NCBI GenBank assembly: GCA_026770585.1
Contig: MU647568.1
Coordinates: 62,922 to 93,405 of the forward strand
Direction of reading: 5' to 3'
Length of the DNA: 30,484 nt
Source: Baffinella frigidus
Taxonomy: Eukaryota > Cryptophyceae > Cryptomonadales > Baffinellaceae
This document shows positions 1 through 8,277 of this stretch, piece by piece. A program made the translations under genes and the position numbers. How positions within the stretch are numbered: the stretch's first letter is position 1; each line of letters begins with the position of its first letter. Below the pieces are notes generated by a model. That model saw only the letters and a list, made by a program, of their open reading frames with translations. It did not search any database and was not told where the DNA came from.

Positions 1-110
1 CTACACCCTGCACCCTACACCCTACACCCTACACTCTACACCCTACACCCTACACCCTACACCCTACACCCTACACCCTACACCCTGCACCCTACACCCC
101 ACACCCTACA
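1..110. repeat. CCCTACA telomere-like tandem tract
   Basis: About fifteen near-perfect copies of the heptamer CCCTACA, with a few CCCTGCA and CCCCACA variants. It is C-rich on the plus strand, opposite to every interior tract. It could be a variant telomere repeat or a subtelomeric satellite. The window starts inside it, so its real extent is unknown. Confidence 0.9.
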
Positions 111-396
111 TCGCGACGTTGTCTGAGCGATAGTCCAGGAAGTCGGGTACCCACCGCATCTCTCTCAACAGGATGAAAAACAAACGGCACCTACAAGATC
201 ACGTTAGTGCTGGTAATAACGTGTTGGTATCAATAAAGGTCTCCCTGCCTCTCTCTCTCTCTCGCTCGCTCTCTCTCGCTCGCTCGCTCGCTCTCTCTGA
301 GGGGGGCCTTCGTCTCTCTTTGAGGGGGGGGGGGGCACCAAAGGGAGGAGGGTGTATGGAATCGCGGCGTTGTCTGAGCGATAGTCCAGGAAGTCG
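111..396. repeat. 35-bp direct repeat around CT/G-rich DNA
   Basis: Positions 111-145 recur at 362-396 with one mismatch (shared core TTGTCTGAGCGATAGTCC). Between the copies lie a CT tract (243-300) and G-runs (301-360). No gene is supported. Confidence 0.75.
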
Positions 397-420
397 TAGT
401 GCCTGCCGTCCTGGACTGTT

Positions 421-449
421 AGAGAGAGATAGAGAGATCCGCACTGCAT

Positions 450-482
<33 letters not shown>

Positions 483-605
483 AGAGGGGGGGAAAGAGAA
501 ACAGAGAGAGAGAGAGAGAGACAGAGAGAGCGAGAGACAGAGCGAGAGACAGATAGACAGAGAGCGCGCGAGGGAGAGAAAGAGCGAGCACGAGAGAGAG
601 AGATC
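421..605. repeat. GA-rich microsatellite
   Basis: Imperfect (GA)n tract. With the CT tract at 243-300 it could pair as a large imperfect inverted repeat. The long frames on both strands here (Arg-Glu or Ser-Leu polymers) are artefacts of the dinucleotide repeat. Confidence 0.9.
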
Positions 606-613
606 AAGAGACA

Positions 614-781
614 TTCATAGGCTAACGGCCTGAAAATGGGGTAGTTAGGCCTACAGCATTGCCTAGGACCTCCTACCGTAGGCCGAGTGATCCTGGGACC
701 AAAAAGTCTCGGCCTACGGTAGGAGGTCCTAGGCAATGCCGTAGGCCTAACTACCCCATTTTCAGGCCGTTACCCTATGAA
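614..781. mobile_element. Family A inverted-repeat element, copy 1
   Basis: 168-bp near-palindrome with no coding capacity. The arms begin TTCATAGG, then TAACGGCCTGAAAATGGG, and close with the reverse complement. Arms of about 75 bp surround a short centre. The internal words are CCTAGGACCTCCTACCGTAG. This is a MITE-like element; the transposase family is unknown. Other copies lie at 3661-3836, 11176-11283 (half) and about 19930-20108 (variant). Confidence 0.8.
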
Positions 782-797
782 CTTGCTGGGAGCACCT

Positions 798-900
798 ATC
801 CCTTATGTGGCGAGGGGGTCTTACAGGACCCCCTACAGGTCCTAGGCAGGTCCTAGGACCCTACGGTAGGGCGTATGAGCCTACTCGCCACTTAAGAGAT
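798..900. mobile_element. Family B inverted-repeat element, copy 1
   Basis: 103-bp element with diverged ends related to ATCCCTTAAGTGGCCAGTAG and an internal CCTAGGACC/CCTACGGTAGGG core. Fuller copies are at 18540-18642, 24006-24107, 25149-25251 and 25480-25582. It supplies the stop codon of the exon fragment at 892-975, so it probably inserted into or next to that exon. Confidence 0.7.
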
Positions 901-975
901 ACGTCCAAGTGGCACATGTGTTACTACCAGCACGGTCGCCATGTATGCACCCCCGCCGAGGCTGTGTCCGAGCAT
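892..975 (-). pseudogene. Exon fragment, GGGAYM motif (unrecognised)
   Basis: A 27-codon minus frame beginning MLGHSLGGGAYMATVLVV, ending in family B element sequence. A similar frame, MLRHSIGGGAYM, lies on the minus strand near 19424-19466. An inverted relative of the middle (AYMAAMLVV) is on the plus strand at 1182-1209. Retention of GGGAYM in separate copies suggests coding origin. A CACAG acceptor-like site precedes CTCGGC. The fragment is hydrophobic, with no recognised family. Confidence 0.3.
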
Positions 976-981
976 GTGTCA

Positions 982-1103
982 TTTAGGGTTTGGGGTTTAG
1001 GGTTTAGAGTTTAGGGTTTAGGGTTTAGGGTTTAGGGTTCAGGGTTTAGGGTTTAGGGTTTAGGGTTTAGGGTTTAGGGTTTAGGGTTTAGGGTTTAGGT
1101 TTT
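982..1103 (+). repeat. Interstitial TTTAGGG tract 1
   Basis: About seventeen copies of TTTAGGG with single-base variants (TTCAGGG, TTTGGGG, TTTAGAG), G-rich on the plus strand. It sits between two inverted 28-bp arms at 921-948 and 1182-1209 that match at 25 of 28 bases. From 1104 to 1347, apart from the right arm, I see no gene. Confidence 0.95.
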
Positions 1104-1347
1104 TACCGAATCGTAAGACACCGCCCGCCCCCCCAGGATCCAACCAACCAGGCTTTGTATCAAGAACACTCCTAATTAGTAGCATACATGGCGGCCATGT
1201 TGGTAGTAACAACGGAATTAGTCAACAGTCGTGCACGTGACTTCCGGGAATGACTTTTGGAAGTAATGACTTTCGGGAATAGGGGCGGGACCAGAAGTTG
1301 TTGCGGCGGTAAAACTCCCAGCAGAATACTACGTAGATGCAGCTGGT

Positions 1348-1580
1348 TTGGGGTTTAGTGTTTAGGGTTTAGGGTTTGGGGTTTGGGGTTCGGGGTTTGG
1401 GGTTTGGGGTTTGGGGTTTGGGGTTGGGGGTTGGTGGTTTGGGGTTTGGGGTTTGGGGTTGGGGGGTTGGAGTTTGGGGTTTAGGTTGTAGGGTGTAGGG
1501 TTCAGTGTTCAGCGTTCAGTGTTCAGTGTTCAGTGTTCAGTGTTCAGTGTTCAGTGTCAGTGTTCATTGTTCAGTGTTCC
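1348..1580 (+). repeat. Degenerate TTTGGGG/TTTAGGG tract and TTCAGTG array
   Basis: A heptamer tract drifting from TTTAGGG to TTTGGGG (1348-1503), then about ten tandem TTCAGTG units. The register is mostly 7 bp. No coding content; the Phe/Gln/Cys frame here is a shadow of the repeat. Confidence 0.9.
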
Positions 1581-2090
1581 AGGTGTATGGTTTACGGTTC
1601 AGGGTTTAGGGTGCAGGGTGTATGGTGCAGGGTTCAGAGTTCAGGGTTCAGGGTGCATGGTTCAGGGTGCATGGTTCAGGATGGTTCAGGATGGTTCAGG
1701 ATGGTTCAGGAGGGTCCAGGAGGGTCCAAAATGGTTCAGGATGGTTCAGGATGGTTCAGGATGATATGGTTCAGGATGGTTCAGGATGATATGGTTCAGG
1801 ATGGTTCCGGGTGATACGGTTCAGGATGGTTCAGGATGACATGGTTCAGGATGGTTCAGGATACCCAAAGAGGACGGCGAAGGAGACGTGACTCCGGACA
1901 AGCTGCATCCGGTTCAGGAGGGTCTAGGATGGTTCAGGATGGTTCAGGATGGTCCAGGATGATATGGTTTAGGAGGAACCAGGATGGTTCAGGATGATAT
2001 GGTTCAGGATGGTTCAGGATAGTATGTTTCAGAATGGTTCAGGATGATATGGTTCAGGATGGTTCAGGATGGTTCAGGATACCCGAAGAG
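1580..2090 (+). repeat. GGTTCAGGAT minisatellite
   Basis: Many copies of the 10-mer GGTTCAGGAT, with GATATG spacers at intervals. It grows out of TTCAGGG-type heptamers at 1580-1680. It is interrupted at 1862-1918 by a segment (AGAGGACGGCGAAGGAGACG) that recurs at 2083-2140, so array expansion copied neighbouring unique DNA. Confidence 0.9.
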
Positions 2091-3420
2091 GACGGCGAAG
2101 GGGACGTGACTCCGGACAAGCTGCATCCGGTTCAGCAGCCCGTCCAGCACCTAGTGTAGGGGGGAAACGCTCCAAAGTTGACGGATTTGTACCACGAATC
2201 CAGATTGTCAACTTATGAATAGTCCGTTAACCCGACTCCGGACAAGCTGCATCCGGTTCAGCAACCCGTCCAACACCTGTCCACGCCAGGTCATTACGGG
2301 GAAGTTCAGGACGCAACGGTTCGTTTCGTGGTACTAAATGGTACGTAGCCACCCCGCCAAGTCGCGACGGTTCGTCGTTTCCACGTCCGGTCCGGATACA
2401 AAATTACCGGATCCGGGTACAAATGTTTAAAAATACTTGTACACTGAAATTTCGAGACTCCAGATAAGCTGCATCCGGTTCAGCAGCCCGTCCAGCACCT
2501 GTTGCAGGGGAAAACGCTGAAAAGTTGACGGTTTTGTACCACGAGCCCAGGTTGTCAACTTAAGAATAGTCCGTCCAACACCTGTCGAGAGTCACAACCT
2601 GAGGAATAAAAGGTCTCATAAAAGGTCAACTCAAGGCTCAAGGGCCTGTTTTAGGACCTGTATCGAGAGTACTCAAGAAGAAGAAGAATAAAGGGTCTAG
2701 CAGCACACCCTGAGGAACACACGCTCGTTTGGCTCAGCCAAGATGGAGGGGTACCGGGGGGGAGGGAGGGAGGGGGGGGGGGCGAGGGGGCGGCAGGGCA
2801 GCCAGGAAGAGGTTCAGCAGCCCGTCCAACAACTGTTGCAGGGGGGGGACGCTCCAAAGTTGACGGATTTGTACCACGAGCCCAGCTTGTCAACTTATGA
2901 ATAGTCTGTTAACCTGAAAGACGTGACTCCAGAAGAGGTGCGTTCATAACCTGGTGCAGGAGAAAGCTCTGTCTCGGTCTATTTGGGCTCACCAATGTGG
3001 CGAGCCCGGGCTCTTTCCCGCTCCAAAGTTGTCGGATTTGTACCACGAGCCCAGATTGTCAACTTAAGAATAGTCCGCCAACTCGGGAAAACTCTGTCAC
3101 AGTCTAGCCAAACGGTGGGCTACGACGGTTTCGGTGGGGCTGGAATTCAGGGTGTTACGTGACCAAATTGCACCAGAACATCCTTAAAAGTTAACTACGT
3201 CGAGGCAAGTTGACTTTTGATGAAAGGTTCGTGGCCCACCGTGTGGTTGGGCTCACCAATGTGGCGAGCCCGGGCTCTTTTCCGCTCCAAAGTTGACGGA
3301 TTTGTACCACGAGCCCACATTGTCAACTTAAGAAGAGTCCAACAAACCGGCTCCGGGCAAGGTGCCTTCGGTGCAGAAGCCTGCCCATCACCTAGTGCAG
3401 CACTCGAGGCTAGAAACCCG
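2082..3420. repeat. Diverged ~140-bp repeat cluster (AAGTTGAC...GTCAACTT)
   Basis: Several copies of a unit containing CCGGACAAGCTGCATCCGG, then AGCAGCCCGTCCA, then AAAGTTGACGGATTTGTACC, closing with GTCAACTTAAGAATAGTC. Copies start near 2105, 2231, 2456, 2805, 2932 and 3280; others are at 3838-3950, 11460-11560 and about 16350-16410. The AAGTTGAC/GTCAACTT pair forms a small inverted repeat in each. A G-run (2755-2795) could form G-quadruplex. No gene seen. Confidence 0.8.
3108..3246. mobile_element. Family D inverted-repeat element, copy 1
   Basis: 139-bp element with ends of type CCACACGGTGGGCTACGA. Other copies: 5943-6080, 10929-about 11060, 12275-12412 and 18891-19027. This one interrupts a repeat whose uninterrupted relative is at about 2970-2998 (GTCTATTTGGGCTCACC). 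It is followed by a GGGCTCACC/GGCGAGCCC hairpin (3249-3271; relative at 2985-3007). Confidence 0.85.
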
Positions 3421-3660
3421 TAGGGACATAGGGGGGTTCCTGCGGACAAGGTAACGGAAACTCGGGCATTTCCTGCCCGAAAATCCCTTCGTACCCCCCA
3501 TCCACTCGAGGCTAGAAAGGTGACTATTTTAAAAGTTTTAACTTTACAAGTCCTTTACAAGTGAAGGGATGTGAAGTAATTTTCACGTAAATAGTCTATT
3601 TCCGGCGTTGCTCCCTTATATACGGGAGCAACGTGACCACGCCTGCCCGTGACTGGTACT
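3417..3660. mobile_element. Fragments of family G (3417-3497) and H (3502-3660)
   Basis: 3417-3497 matches the GTAGGGACATAGGGGGGTTC portion of family G. At 3502 the family H end CCACTCGAGGCTAG begins, running through a 10-bp-arm palindrome (3606-3633, CGTTGCTCCC) to 3660, where a family A element starts. The far H end is missing here; the complete relative, in opposite orientation, is at 27823-28032. Confidence 0.65.
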
Positions 3661-3836
3661 AAATTCTAATAGGGCAACGGCCTAAAAATGGGGTAGTTAG
3701 GCCTACGGCATTGCCTAGGACCTCCTACCGTAGGCCGAGACTTTTTGGTCCTAGGATCCCTCGGCCTACGGTAGGAGGTCTTAGGCAATGCTGTATGCCT
3801 AACTACCCCATTTTCACGCCGTTAGCCTATGAATTT
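3661..3836. mobile_element. Family A inverted-repeat element, copy 2
   Basis: Near-palindrome with the same TAGTTAGGCCTACGGCATTG arm as copy 1. The outer sequence AAATTC...GAATTT is also inverted. It abuts the truncated family H fragment, so it appears to have inserted at or replaced its internal edge. Confidence 0.8.
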
Positions 3837-3837
3837 A

Positions 3838-4655
3838 GGTTCAGAAGCCCGTCCATCACCTGGTGCAGTGTAAAGCAACTTTAAGAACTGATCTCAAAGT
3901 TGACGGATGTGTACCACGAACCCAGAATGTCAACTTGAGAATGGTCAACACCCTCAACCAAACACCCTCGACCAACAAACCTAGTTCTAGACATCCGTCA
4001 ACTTGGAGATCAGATTTCTTCGTACCACCACGAACCCAGGCGTCTGAGGTTCCTCTGAATATTTAACAGACCCAGGAGACTCTCATTTGGGAGCTCACAA
4101 GTCAGTGCACGCACCAAAAAAACGTGGGTTCAGAGCCTTGATGGCCACTTAGCAGCCACCGGGGGCTTCACGGATACAGTCCATCTAAACTATGTGTACT
4201 AGAATCTTATCCATTTGCATTGGATTCTAACCGGATTTTCCCCGGATATCCGGGGGGGAAGGAACTCGGCCCGCTGCTAGGTGGAAGGGAATACACGGTG
4301 GCAATGTTGGTTTCGATCCGTTAGTCACGCACGTTTCTCTTGCGGTGGGTTGGTCCGGAATGTTTGCTTTAGGGTGTTGGGTCTAGGGGTTCGGGCCTAG
4401 TGGTTGTTCCAGGGGTTTTGTTGCAGGGGGTTTGGTCTAGGGTTTTGGGACTAAAGGTGTTGGTCTAGAGCTTTCAAATGGCCCCTTTCAACGTGTAGAG
4501 AGCGCGCGACTAGAGAGCGCAAAAGAAGAGACTTTCGTTGAACTTGTGACGTCGGACCATAAACCTAAGGCGTCCAAAGAGGGCTCGAACTAAGGACCTA
4601 AGGTGCTCGATACTAAATGCGCAAGACTGTTTTTGGTTGGGGTTAGGGAGCGTCC
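3838..4655. other. Gene-free stretch with inverted and degenerate repeats
   Basis: 3838-3950 is a copy of the AAGTTGAC repeat. Its GATCTCAAAGTTGACGGATG reappears inverted at 3993-4018. 4240-4255 is a perfect 16-bp palindrome CCCCGGATATCCGGGG. 4372-4470 is heavily decayed heptamer repeat. 4514-4595 is an inverted relative of 15283-15350, useful as an empty site for element X. No coding region is supported. Confidence 0.6.
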
Positions 4656-4749
4656 CGTCAACAGTAAGTTGTCAACAATCAACTTACAGGCTCAAGTTGT
4701 CAACAGTCAACCTACAGGCTTAAGTTGTCAACAGTCAACTTGTAGGCTT
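4656..4749. repeat. GTCAACAGTCAACTT triplicate
   Basis: Three imperfect ~32-bp units, each with GTTGTCAACAGTCAAC followed by TACAGGCT. It continues the unusual density of GTCAAC/GTTGAC words in the window. Confidence 0.8.
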
Positions 4750-4831
4750 CTCTGGTACTATTCCATCCCACCTCAATCACCGCCCCGGTACAAACCCCTC
4801 CACCTGAGTCAACATAATTTGACCATGACAG

Positions 4832-4924
4832 TCAAAAGCCGCGGGATTTGACCATGAAGACGACGTTGAGCGTGTGGGCGCAAATCCCGAAGGTCCCCCA
4901 GAACTGCTCCTTGGCAGTCGCGAC
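4832..4924 (-). CDS. Candidate exon alpha-1, hydrophobic (unrecognised)
   Basis: After a GCGCAG acceptor, 30 open codons in phase 0: VATAKEQFWGTFGICAHTLN, then VVFMVKSRGF, then TGA. It could instead splice out at ATG/GTCAAATCC. The middle is hydrophobic enough for a membrane segment. Two other copies of the exon start lie at 5134-5176 and 5357-5429, both behind GCAG. The third keeps the frame without a stop; the second does not. Family unknown. Confidence 0.4.
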   Translation of the reverse strand, partial: VATAKEQFWGTFGICAHTLNVVFMVKSRGF

Positions 4925-5133
4925 CTGCGCACACGCCAGTTGACTAATCCAGGCAGGCTGTGTAGGCAATTTTCCTGTGGGCAATTTTCATGGGTGGTTA
5001 ATGCTGGGGAGTTACCACCCAGGGGAAATCAACTTTCGCGATCGCTCGATGTGGTTCACCTTTGACAGCTGTTGAGACGGTTCAGTCCAACTATTTGTAA
5101 GAATAGGGTAAGTAAAACGTCGTCTTCATGGTC

Positions 5134-5176
5134 AAATCCCGAAGGTCCCCTAGAACTGCTCCTTGGCAGTGGCGAC
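5134..5176 (-). pseudogene. Exon alpha-2, broken copy
   Basis: Repeats the alpha-1 start (VATAKEQF) behind an intact GCAG acceptor, but then has TAG where alpha-1 has TGG and a second stop soon after. Beyond GGGATTTG its sequence is the reverse complement of alpha-1: positions 5116-5140 are a perfect 25-bp inverted copy of 4843-4867. The internal part of the exon has apparently been flipped. Confidence 0.5.
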
Positions 5177-5356
5177 CTGCGGTTTACTAATCCAGGCATT
5201 GCGCGCCAGTTGACTAATCCAGGCATTGCGCGGAGCGCCCCTCGCTGCCGTGCTGCAGAACCTGGTTTAGGGTTCAGGGTTTGAAGCTCTGCAGAGCGAT
5301 ACGGCCCCTCGGCGCGGCAGTCTTCATTTCTCTCTCTCTCTCTCTCTCTCTCTCCC

Positions 5357-5429
5357 GACGGGTCTGTGTTAGGGTAGGTCCACTGCACATCCCGAAGGTC
5401 CCCCAGAACTGCTCCTTGGCAGTGGCGTC
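5357..5429 (-). CDS. Exon alpha-3, partial copy beside telomere-like DNA
   Basis: Frame DATAKEQFWGTFGMC remains open to the CT microsatellite at 5321-5356. Its acceptor TGTGCAG lies just downstream (sense direction) of a CCCTAAACCCCAAACC tract (5440-5466 on plus), so the intron end contains telomere-like DNA. Probably an incomplete exon duplicate. Confidence 0.35.
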
Positions 5430-5942
5430 CTGCACACCAGATGGTTTGGGGTTTAGGGTTTAGGGTTACCCCTTCGATCATGTACGTTCAGACTCGAAGA
5501 TGCTTTGGTGCGTTGGTGCTTTGTATTACACTCACATCGAAGGCCACGCCCACCTCACTCTTGAGGAGATGGAACAATCTGAAACCCACCACAGTTGACT
5601 AATCCGGGCAGCCTTTGCACCAGGCCGGTAACGAATCCGGACAGGCTTTGTAGAGCAGGTCCCTTTTTAATTGGCACTCCAAAAGGTTTCTAGTTCAGAC
5701 TAGAAACCTACCACGGTTGACTAAACCGGGCAGGCTTTGTACGTGAGAGAGTTAAATGGCATTTTGCGCCCTGCGTCTTTCTATCATTTTCCCTTGAAAT
5801 TGGCAAAAGTTGCCGGAAATGCCCACAAATAATTAAAGTTGACCCTCACGGTAACCGCAAGATCTGTCTCGCGGTTACCGGATAAGACGACTACCCCTCC
5901 GCCGTAGTTGTACCAGGCCGGTAACAAATCCAGGCAGGCTTT

Positions 5943-6080
5943 CCACACGGTGGGCTACGAGGGTTTCGGGATCCCTAGATTTAGCGGTAACGTGACCAAA
6001 TTTGCATGAGAAAATCCTTAAAGCTGACTGCCCACAGGGTAGGTTGACTTTTGATGAAAGGTCCGTAGTCCACTGTGTGG
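5943..6080. mobile_element. Family D element, copy 2, inside a repeat module
   Basis: 138 bp, ends CCACACGGTGGGCTACGA and the reverse complement of a one-mismatch version. Left flank CAGGCTTT and right flank GTACCAGG rejoin to CAGGCTTTGTACCAGG, the intact module seen elsewhere. The insertion boundary is therefore precise, with no obvious target duplication. Confidence 0.85.
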
Positions 6081-6161
6081 GTACCAGGACGGTAACTAAT
6101 CCGGGCAGGTTTTGTGAGTGGAGCGTTGACTGAACCGCACAGGCTTTGCGCCAGGACGGTA

Positions 6162-6287
6162 CCACGCCAGAGGGCTCGATGGAAACCGACGCCTTATCCA
6201 CGTCAGATCTGACGTCGTTAACTTAAGTATTCAAGGGATTTCCCCTGAAAGATGTCAAACGTGGATGTTTTGAGCCCTCTGGCGTGG
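6162..6287. mobile_element. Family E element, copy 1 (TA target)
   Basis: 126 bp with perfect 18-bp terminal repeats CCACGCCAGAGGGCTCGA and an internal palindrome ACGTCAGATCTGACGT. TA lies on each side. Removing the element and one TA restores GACGGTAACCAATCC, like the module at 6080-6095. This suggests a 2-bp TA duplication, as in Tc1/mariner-type elements. Other copies: 10798-10923 and 11285-11403. Confidence 0.85.
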
Positions 6288-6385
6288 TAACCAATCCGCG
6301 CAGGCTTTTGTACCAGGACGGGCGATGATTAGTCAACAATAGCGGGGTTACTCGCGATTAAGAAAACGCACCGCCTCTGGGGGCA

Positions 6386-6600
6386 TCCTATGCTCCTAGA
6401 GATAGCCTACCATAGGGCGGTGTCTAGGGATAGCCTATCACGCCTATCACATAGGCTATCCCTAGGAGCATAGGACGACCCTAGATAATGTTTTGCAATA
6501 GGGTCGTTCCTACGGATATGTCGGTCTGGGGGGTGTAGGGCTCAGCTCTGTAGGGCTCTGTAGGGCTCAGCTCTGTAGGGCTCAGCCCTAGGGCGGTGCG
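6386..6600. repeat. Inverted repeat and TGTAGGGCTC repeat
   Basis: 6386-6475 folds with TCCTATGCTCCTAGAGATAG pairing with CTATCCCTAGGAGCATAGGA. 6532-6594 repeats CTCAGCTCTGTAGGG three times, containing the heptamer TGTAGGG. Confidence 0.7.
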
Positions 6601-6701
6601 GGTCCTGAATGTCGAGAAACCCCTGAAGCAGGAGCATCCGCAACTTTGCTTCATTCAGTTATAGTAAATAACAAGTTGACGTTTTTGGGGGTGAGTTGAC
6701 T

Positions 6702-6756
6702 TTAGAGAAACCCTTTTTGAAATACATTGTCTGAGATGAAGTCCCAGGCGCACAAC
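6702..6756 (-). CDS. Candidate exon after TTTCGGG tract
   Basis: Downstream (sense strand) of the CCCGAAA tract, acceptor GACGACAG precedes an open frame LCAWDFISDNVFQKGFL and TAA. No family recognised; short, so uncertain. The link to the exon at 7136-7216 across the tract is plausible but phase is unproven. Confidence 0.25.
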
Positions 6757-6764
6757 CTGTCGTC

Positions 6765-7142
6765 AGGCTTCGGGTTTCGATTTTCAGGTTCCGGGTTTAC
6801 CTCTTTAATGAATTCAGTAATCAGTTTCGGGATCCGGGTTTCGGGTTTCGGGTTTCGGGTGTCTGGATCCTGGTTTCGGGTTTCGGGGGGTTCGGGATCC
6901 GGGTTTCGGGATTCGGGTTTCGGGTTTTTGGATCCTGGTTTCGGGTTTTGGGTTTCGGGATCCGGGTTTCGGGATTCGGGTTTCGGGTTTCTGGATCCGG
7001 GTTTCCGGGTTTCGGGTTTCAGGGTATCGGGTTTCGGGATCTGGGTTTCAGGTTTTCGGGTTTCAGGATCCGGGTCTCGGGTTTTCGGGTTTCGGGGTCC
7101 GGGATTCTGGATCCGGGTTTCGGGTTTCGGGGTTTCGGGTAA
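6765..7142 (+). repeat. TTTCGGG tract with GGATCC spacers
   Basis: A long heptamer-based tract of TTTCGGG units broken by GGATCCGGG and GGATCCTGG. Same 7-bp register and strand polarity as the TTTAGGG tracts, with C replacing A. The repetitive Gly-Phe and Pro-Asn-Pro frames on the two strands are shadows. Confidence 0.9.
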
Positions 7143-7216
7143 AAGAAAACCGCTTTCTCCGAGAAGTCCCCAGAGGCCTCCATTCGCTGAATCGCGGGGA
7201 GAATCACGCCCCACAC
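7136..7216 (-). CDS. Candidate exon epsilon-1, VWGVILP
   Basis: Behind acceptor GGTGCGCAG, phase 0, 27 codons: VWGVILPAIQRMEASGDFSE, then KAVFFYP, running straight into the CCCGAAA tract. The exon start is repeated behind the same kind of acceptor at 7283-7318 (VWGVILPVSKLT) and 7678-7707 (VWGVILH). Triplication of the acceptor plus the first 7 codons is the pattern seen for other exons here. Product unknown. Confidence 0.4.
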
Positions 7217-7282
7217 CTGCGCACCAACTTAAGTACACTGCAAATCCAGAGATTTTGTAAAAGTCAATTCACCCACAGAATC

Positions 7283-7318
7283 TGTCAACTTAGAAACGGG
7301 GAGAATCACGCCCCAGAC
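7283..7318 (-). pseudogene. Exon epsilon-2, partial duplicate
   Basis: Repeats GCGCAG/GTCTGGGGCGTGATTCTCCCC-type start of the 7136-7216 exon, then diverges. Matches only the exon edge and acceptor. A third copy of the edge is at 7678-7707. Confidence 0.4.
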
Positions 7319-7375
7319 CTGCGCACCGAGACAAAAGTCAAAGTGGAACCTCCGTCAACTTAAGCAAGAGTGGAT

Positions 7376-7439
7376 CCTCCGTTAAGTGAAGTAGCGCACC
7401 TCAGCTCAGCTCTCGGTGCGCTACTGAGGTTAACGGAGG
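7376..7439. repeat. Hairpin element next to a splice donor
   Basis: Arms of about 25 bp with CCTCCGTTAA and AGTAGCGCACC matching their inverse around a CTCAGCTCAG loop. It lies 28 bp into the putative intron after the donor at 7467. It may be a small MITE. Confidence 0.65.
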
Positions 7440-7467
7440 GCTCGGACGCGGTGCACAGCGTGCTCAC

Positions 7468-7545
7468 CTGCCAACACACCCTCTCCTCAGAACACTCCGA
7501 CACGACACGACCCGAGTGACCCCTCAGAGAGCACACAGGAGGATC
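7468..7545 (-). CDS. Candidate exon zeta with good splice sites
   Basis: Exactly 26 codons between acceptor GCGCTCTTACAG and donor GCAG/GTGAGC, open in phase 0: DPPVCSLRGHSGRVVSECSE, then ERVCWQ. Both splice sites fit the eukaryotic consensus well. Cys-containing and not hydrophobic. Located between candidate exons beta and epsilon on the same strand. Unrecognised. Confidence 0.4.
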
Positions 7546-7591
7546 CTGTAAGAGCGCTGCGCACCGAACGTCGAGAGTGAGACGTCTCAAC

Positions 7592-7812
7592 GCAAAAGTG
7601 GAACCTCCGTTAACTTAAGTTGGCAAAAGTGGAACCGCCGTTGACTTAAGTTGGCAAAAGTGGAACCGCCGTTGACTCAAGCAACGGTGGAGAATCACCC
7701 CCCAGACCTGCGACGGGCCCGCCTCTGATACGTTCAAAAGTGATCTTCTTCAAAAGTCATCTTCTTCAAAAGTCATCTTCAAAGGTCAAAAGTCGTCTTC
7801 AAAGTGGAACAA
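7592..7812. repeat. 31-bp tandem repeat and CTTCAAAAGTCAT repeat
   Basis: Three 31-bp units start at 7592, 7623 and 7654 (GCAAAAGTGGAACCGCCGTT core). 7733-7812 has short tandem copies of TCTTCTTCAAAAGTCA. No coding evidence. Confidence 0.85.
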
Positions 7813-7878
7813 AAGTTGACATCAGCTTTGATAAGGTGCATACGAGAGGAGCGTTGTCTTGTGGTCGAGGTAACCCTC

Positions 7879-8208
7879 CACACTGCGGGTGGCGAAGGGA
7901 TTTTCGGTGGCTGAGCCACCGAGAATCGATTGGGATATCCGTAGGAACAACGCTATGTCCCTGCGGATTTCATGTGGAAACTCTTTAAATTTAAAAAACT
8001 TTGGCTATTAAGTTTACTACACAGAACGATCTTTACATGTAATATTAAAGCAAATATGTAGTAATTTTTATTGAAATTCAATTTTTTGAATTAAAAGAGT
8101 TTCCACATTAGATTGCCTTCCGTGGGGTCTTGTGGGTTAATCCATTATTGGATTATTCATTATTGGATTATTAATCCATTAATCCATTATTGGATTATGG
8201 TGGATTAT
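7879..8208. mobile_element. Family G fragment, AT-rich element T1 and TAATCCA repeat
   Basis: 7879-7968 is a diverged family G fragment. 7973-8107 is an AT-rich element with ends TGTGGAAACTCTTT and its inverse, containing TACTACAC and GTAATATTAAAG; its interior resembles the element at 10328-10478. 8137-8208 repeats palindromic TAATCCATTATTGGATTA. Confidence 0.7.
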
Positions 8209-8277
8209 TCACGAAATTCCTGAGTAATCAGCCGTGTGTCTACGTCCATTCCTTGCATGTTCGGGTTTTCATTGCGG

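Larger units (their letters stand above)
5440..6330. repeat. Recurrent CTAATCCGGGCAGGCTTTG module
   Basis: A ~30-bp module of the form GTNACTAATCCGGGCAGGC, then TTTGTACCAGGACG. It recurs near 5594, 5618, 5708, 5910, 6085, 6122 and 6290; shorter forms are at 4939, 5173 and 5214. Two copies are split by elements D (5943-6080) and E (6162-6287), giving natural empty sites. No gene is evident between 5470 and 6330. Confidence 0.7.

Noticed and set aside
173-736. Long frames rich in Arg-Glu or Ser-Leu
   Set aside because: They read GA/CT dinucleotide repeats in several frames on both strands; no codon structure or conservation.
6702-7260. 177-178 codon frames on both strands
   Set aside because: Most of their length is a TTTCGGG heptamer array, open in several frames; only the short ends are considered as exons.
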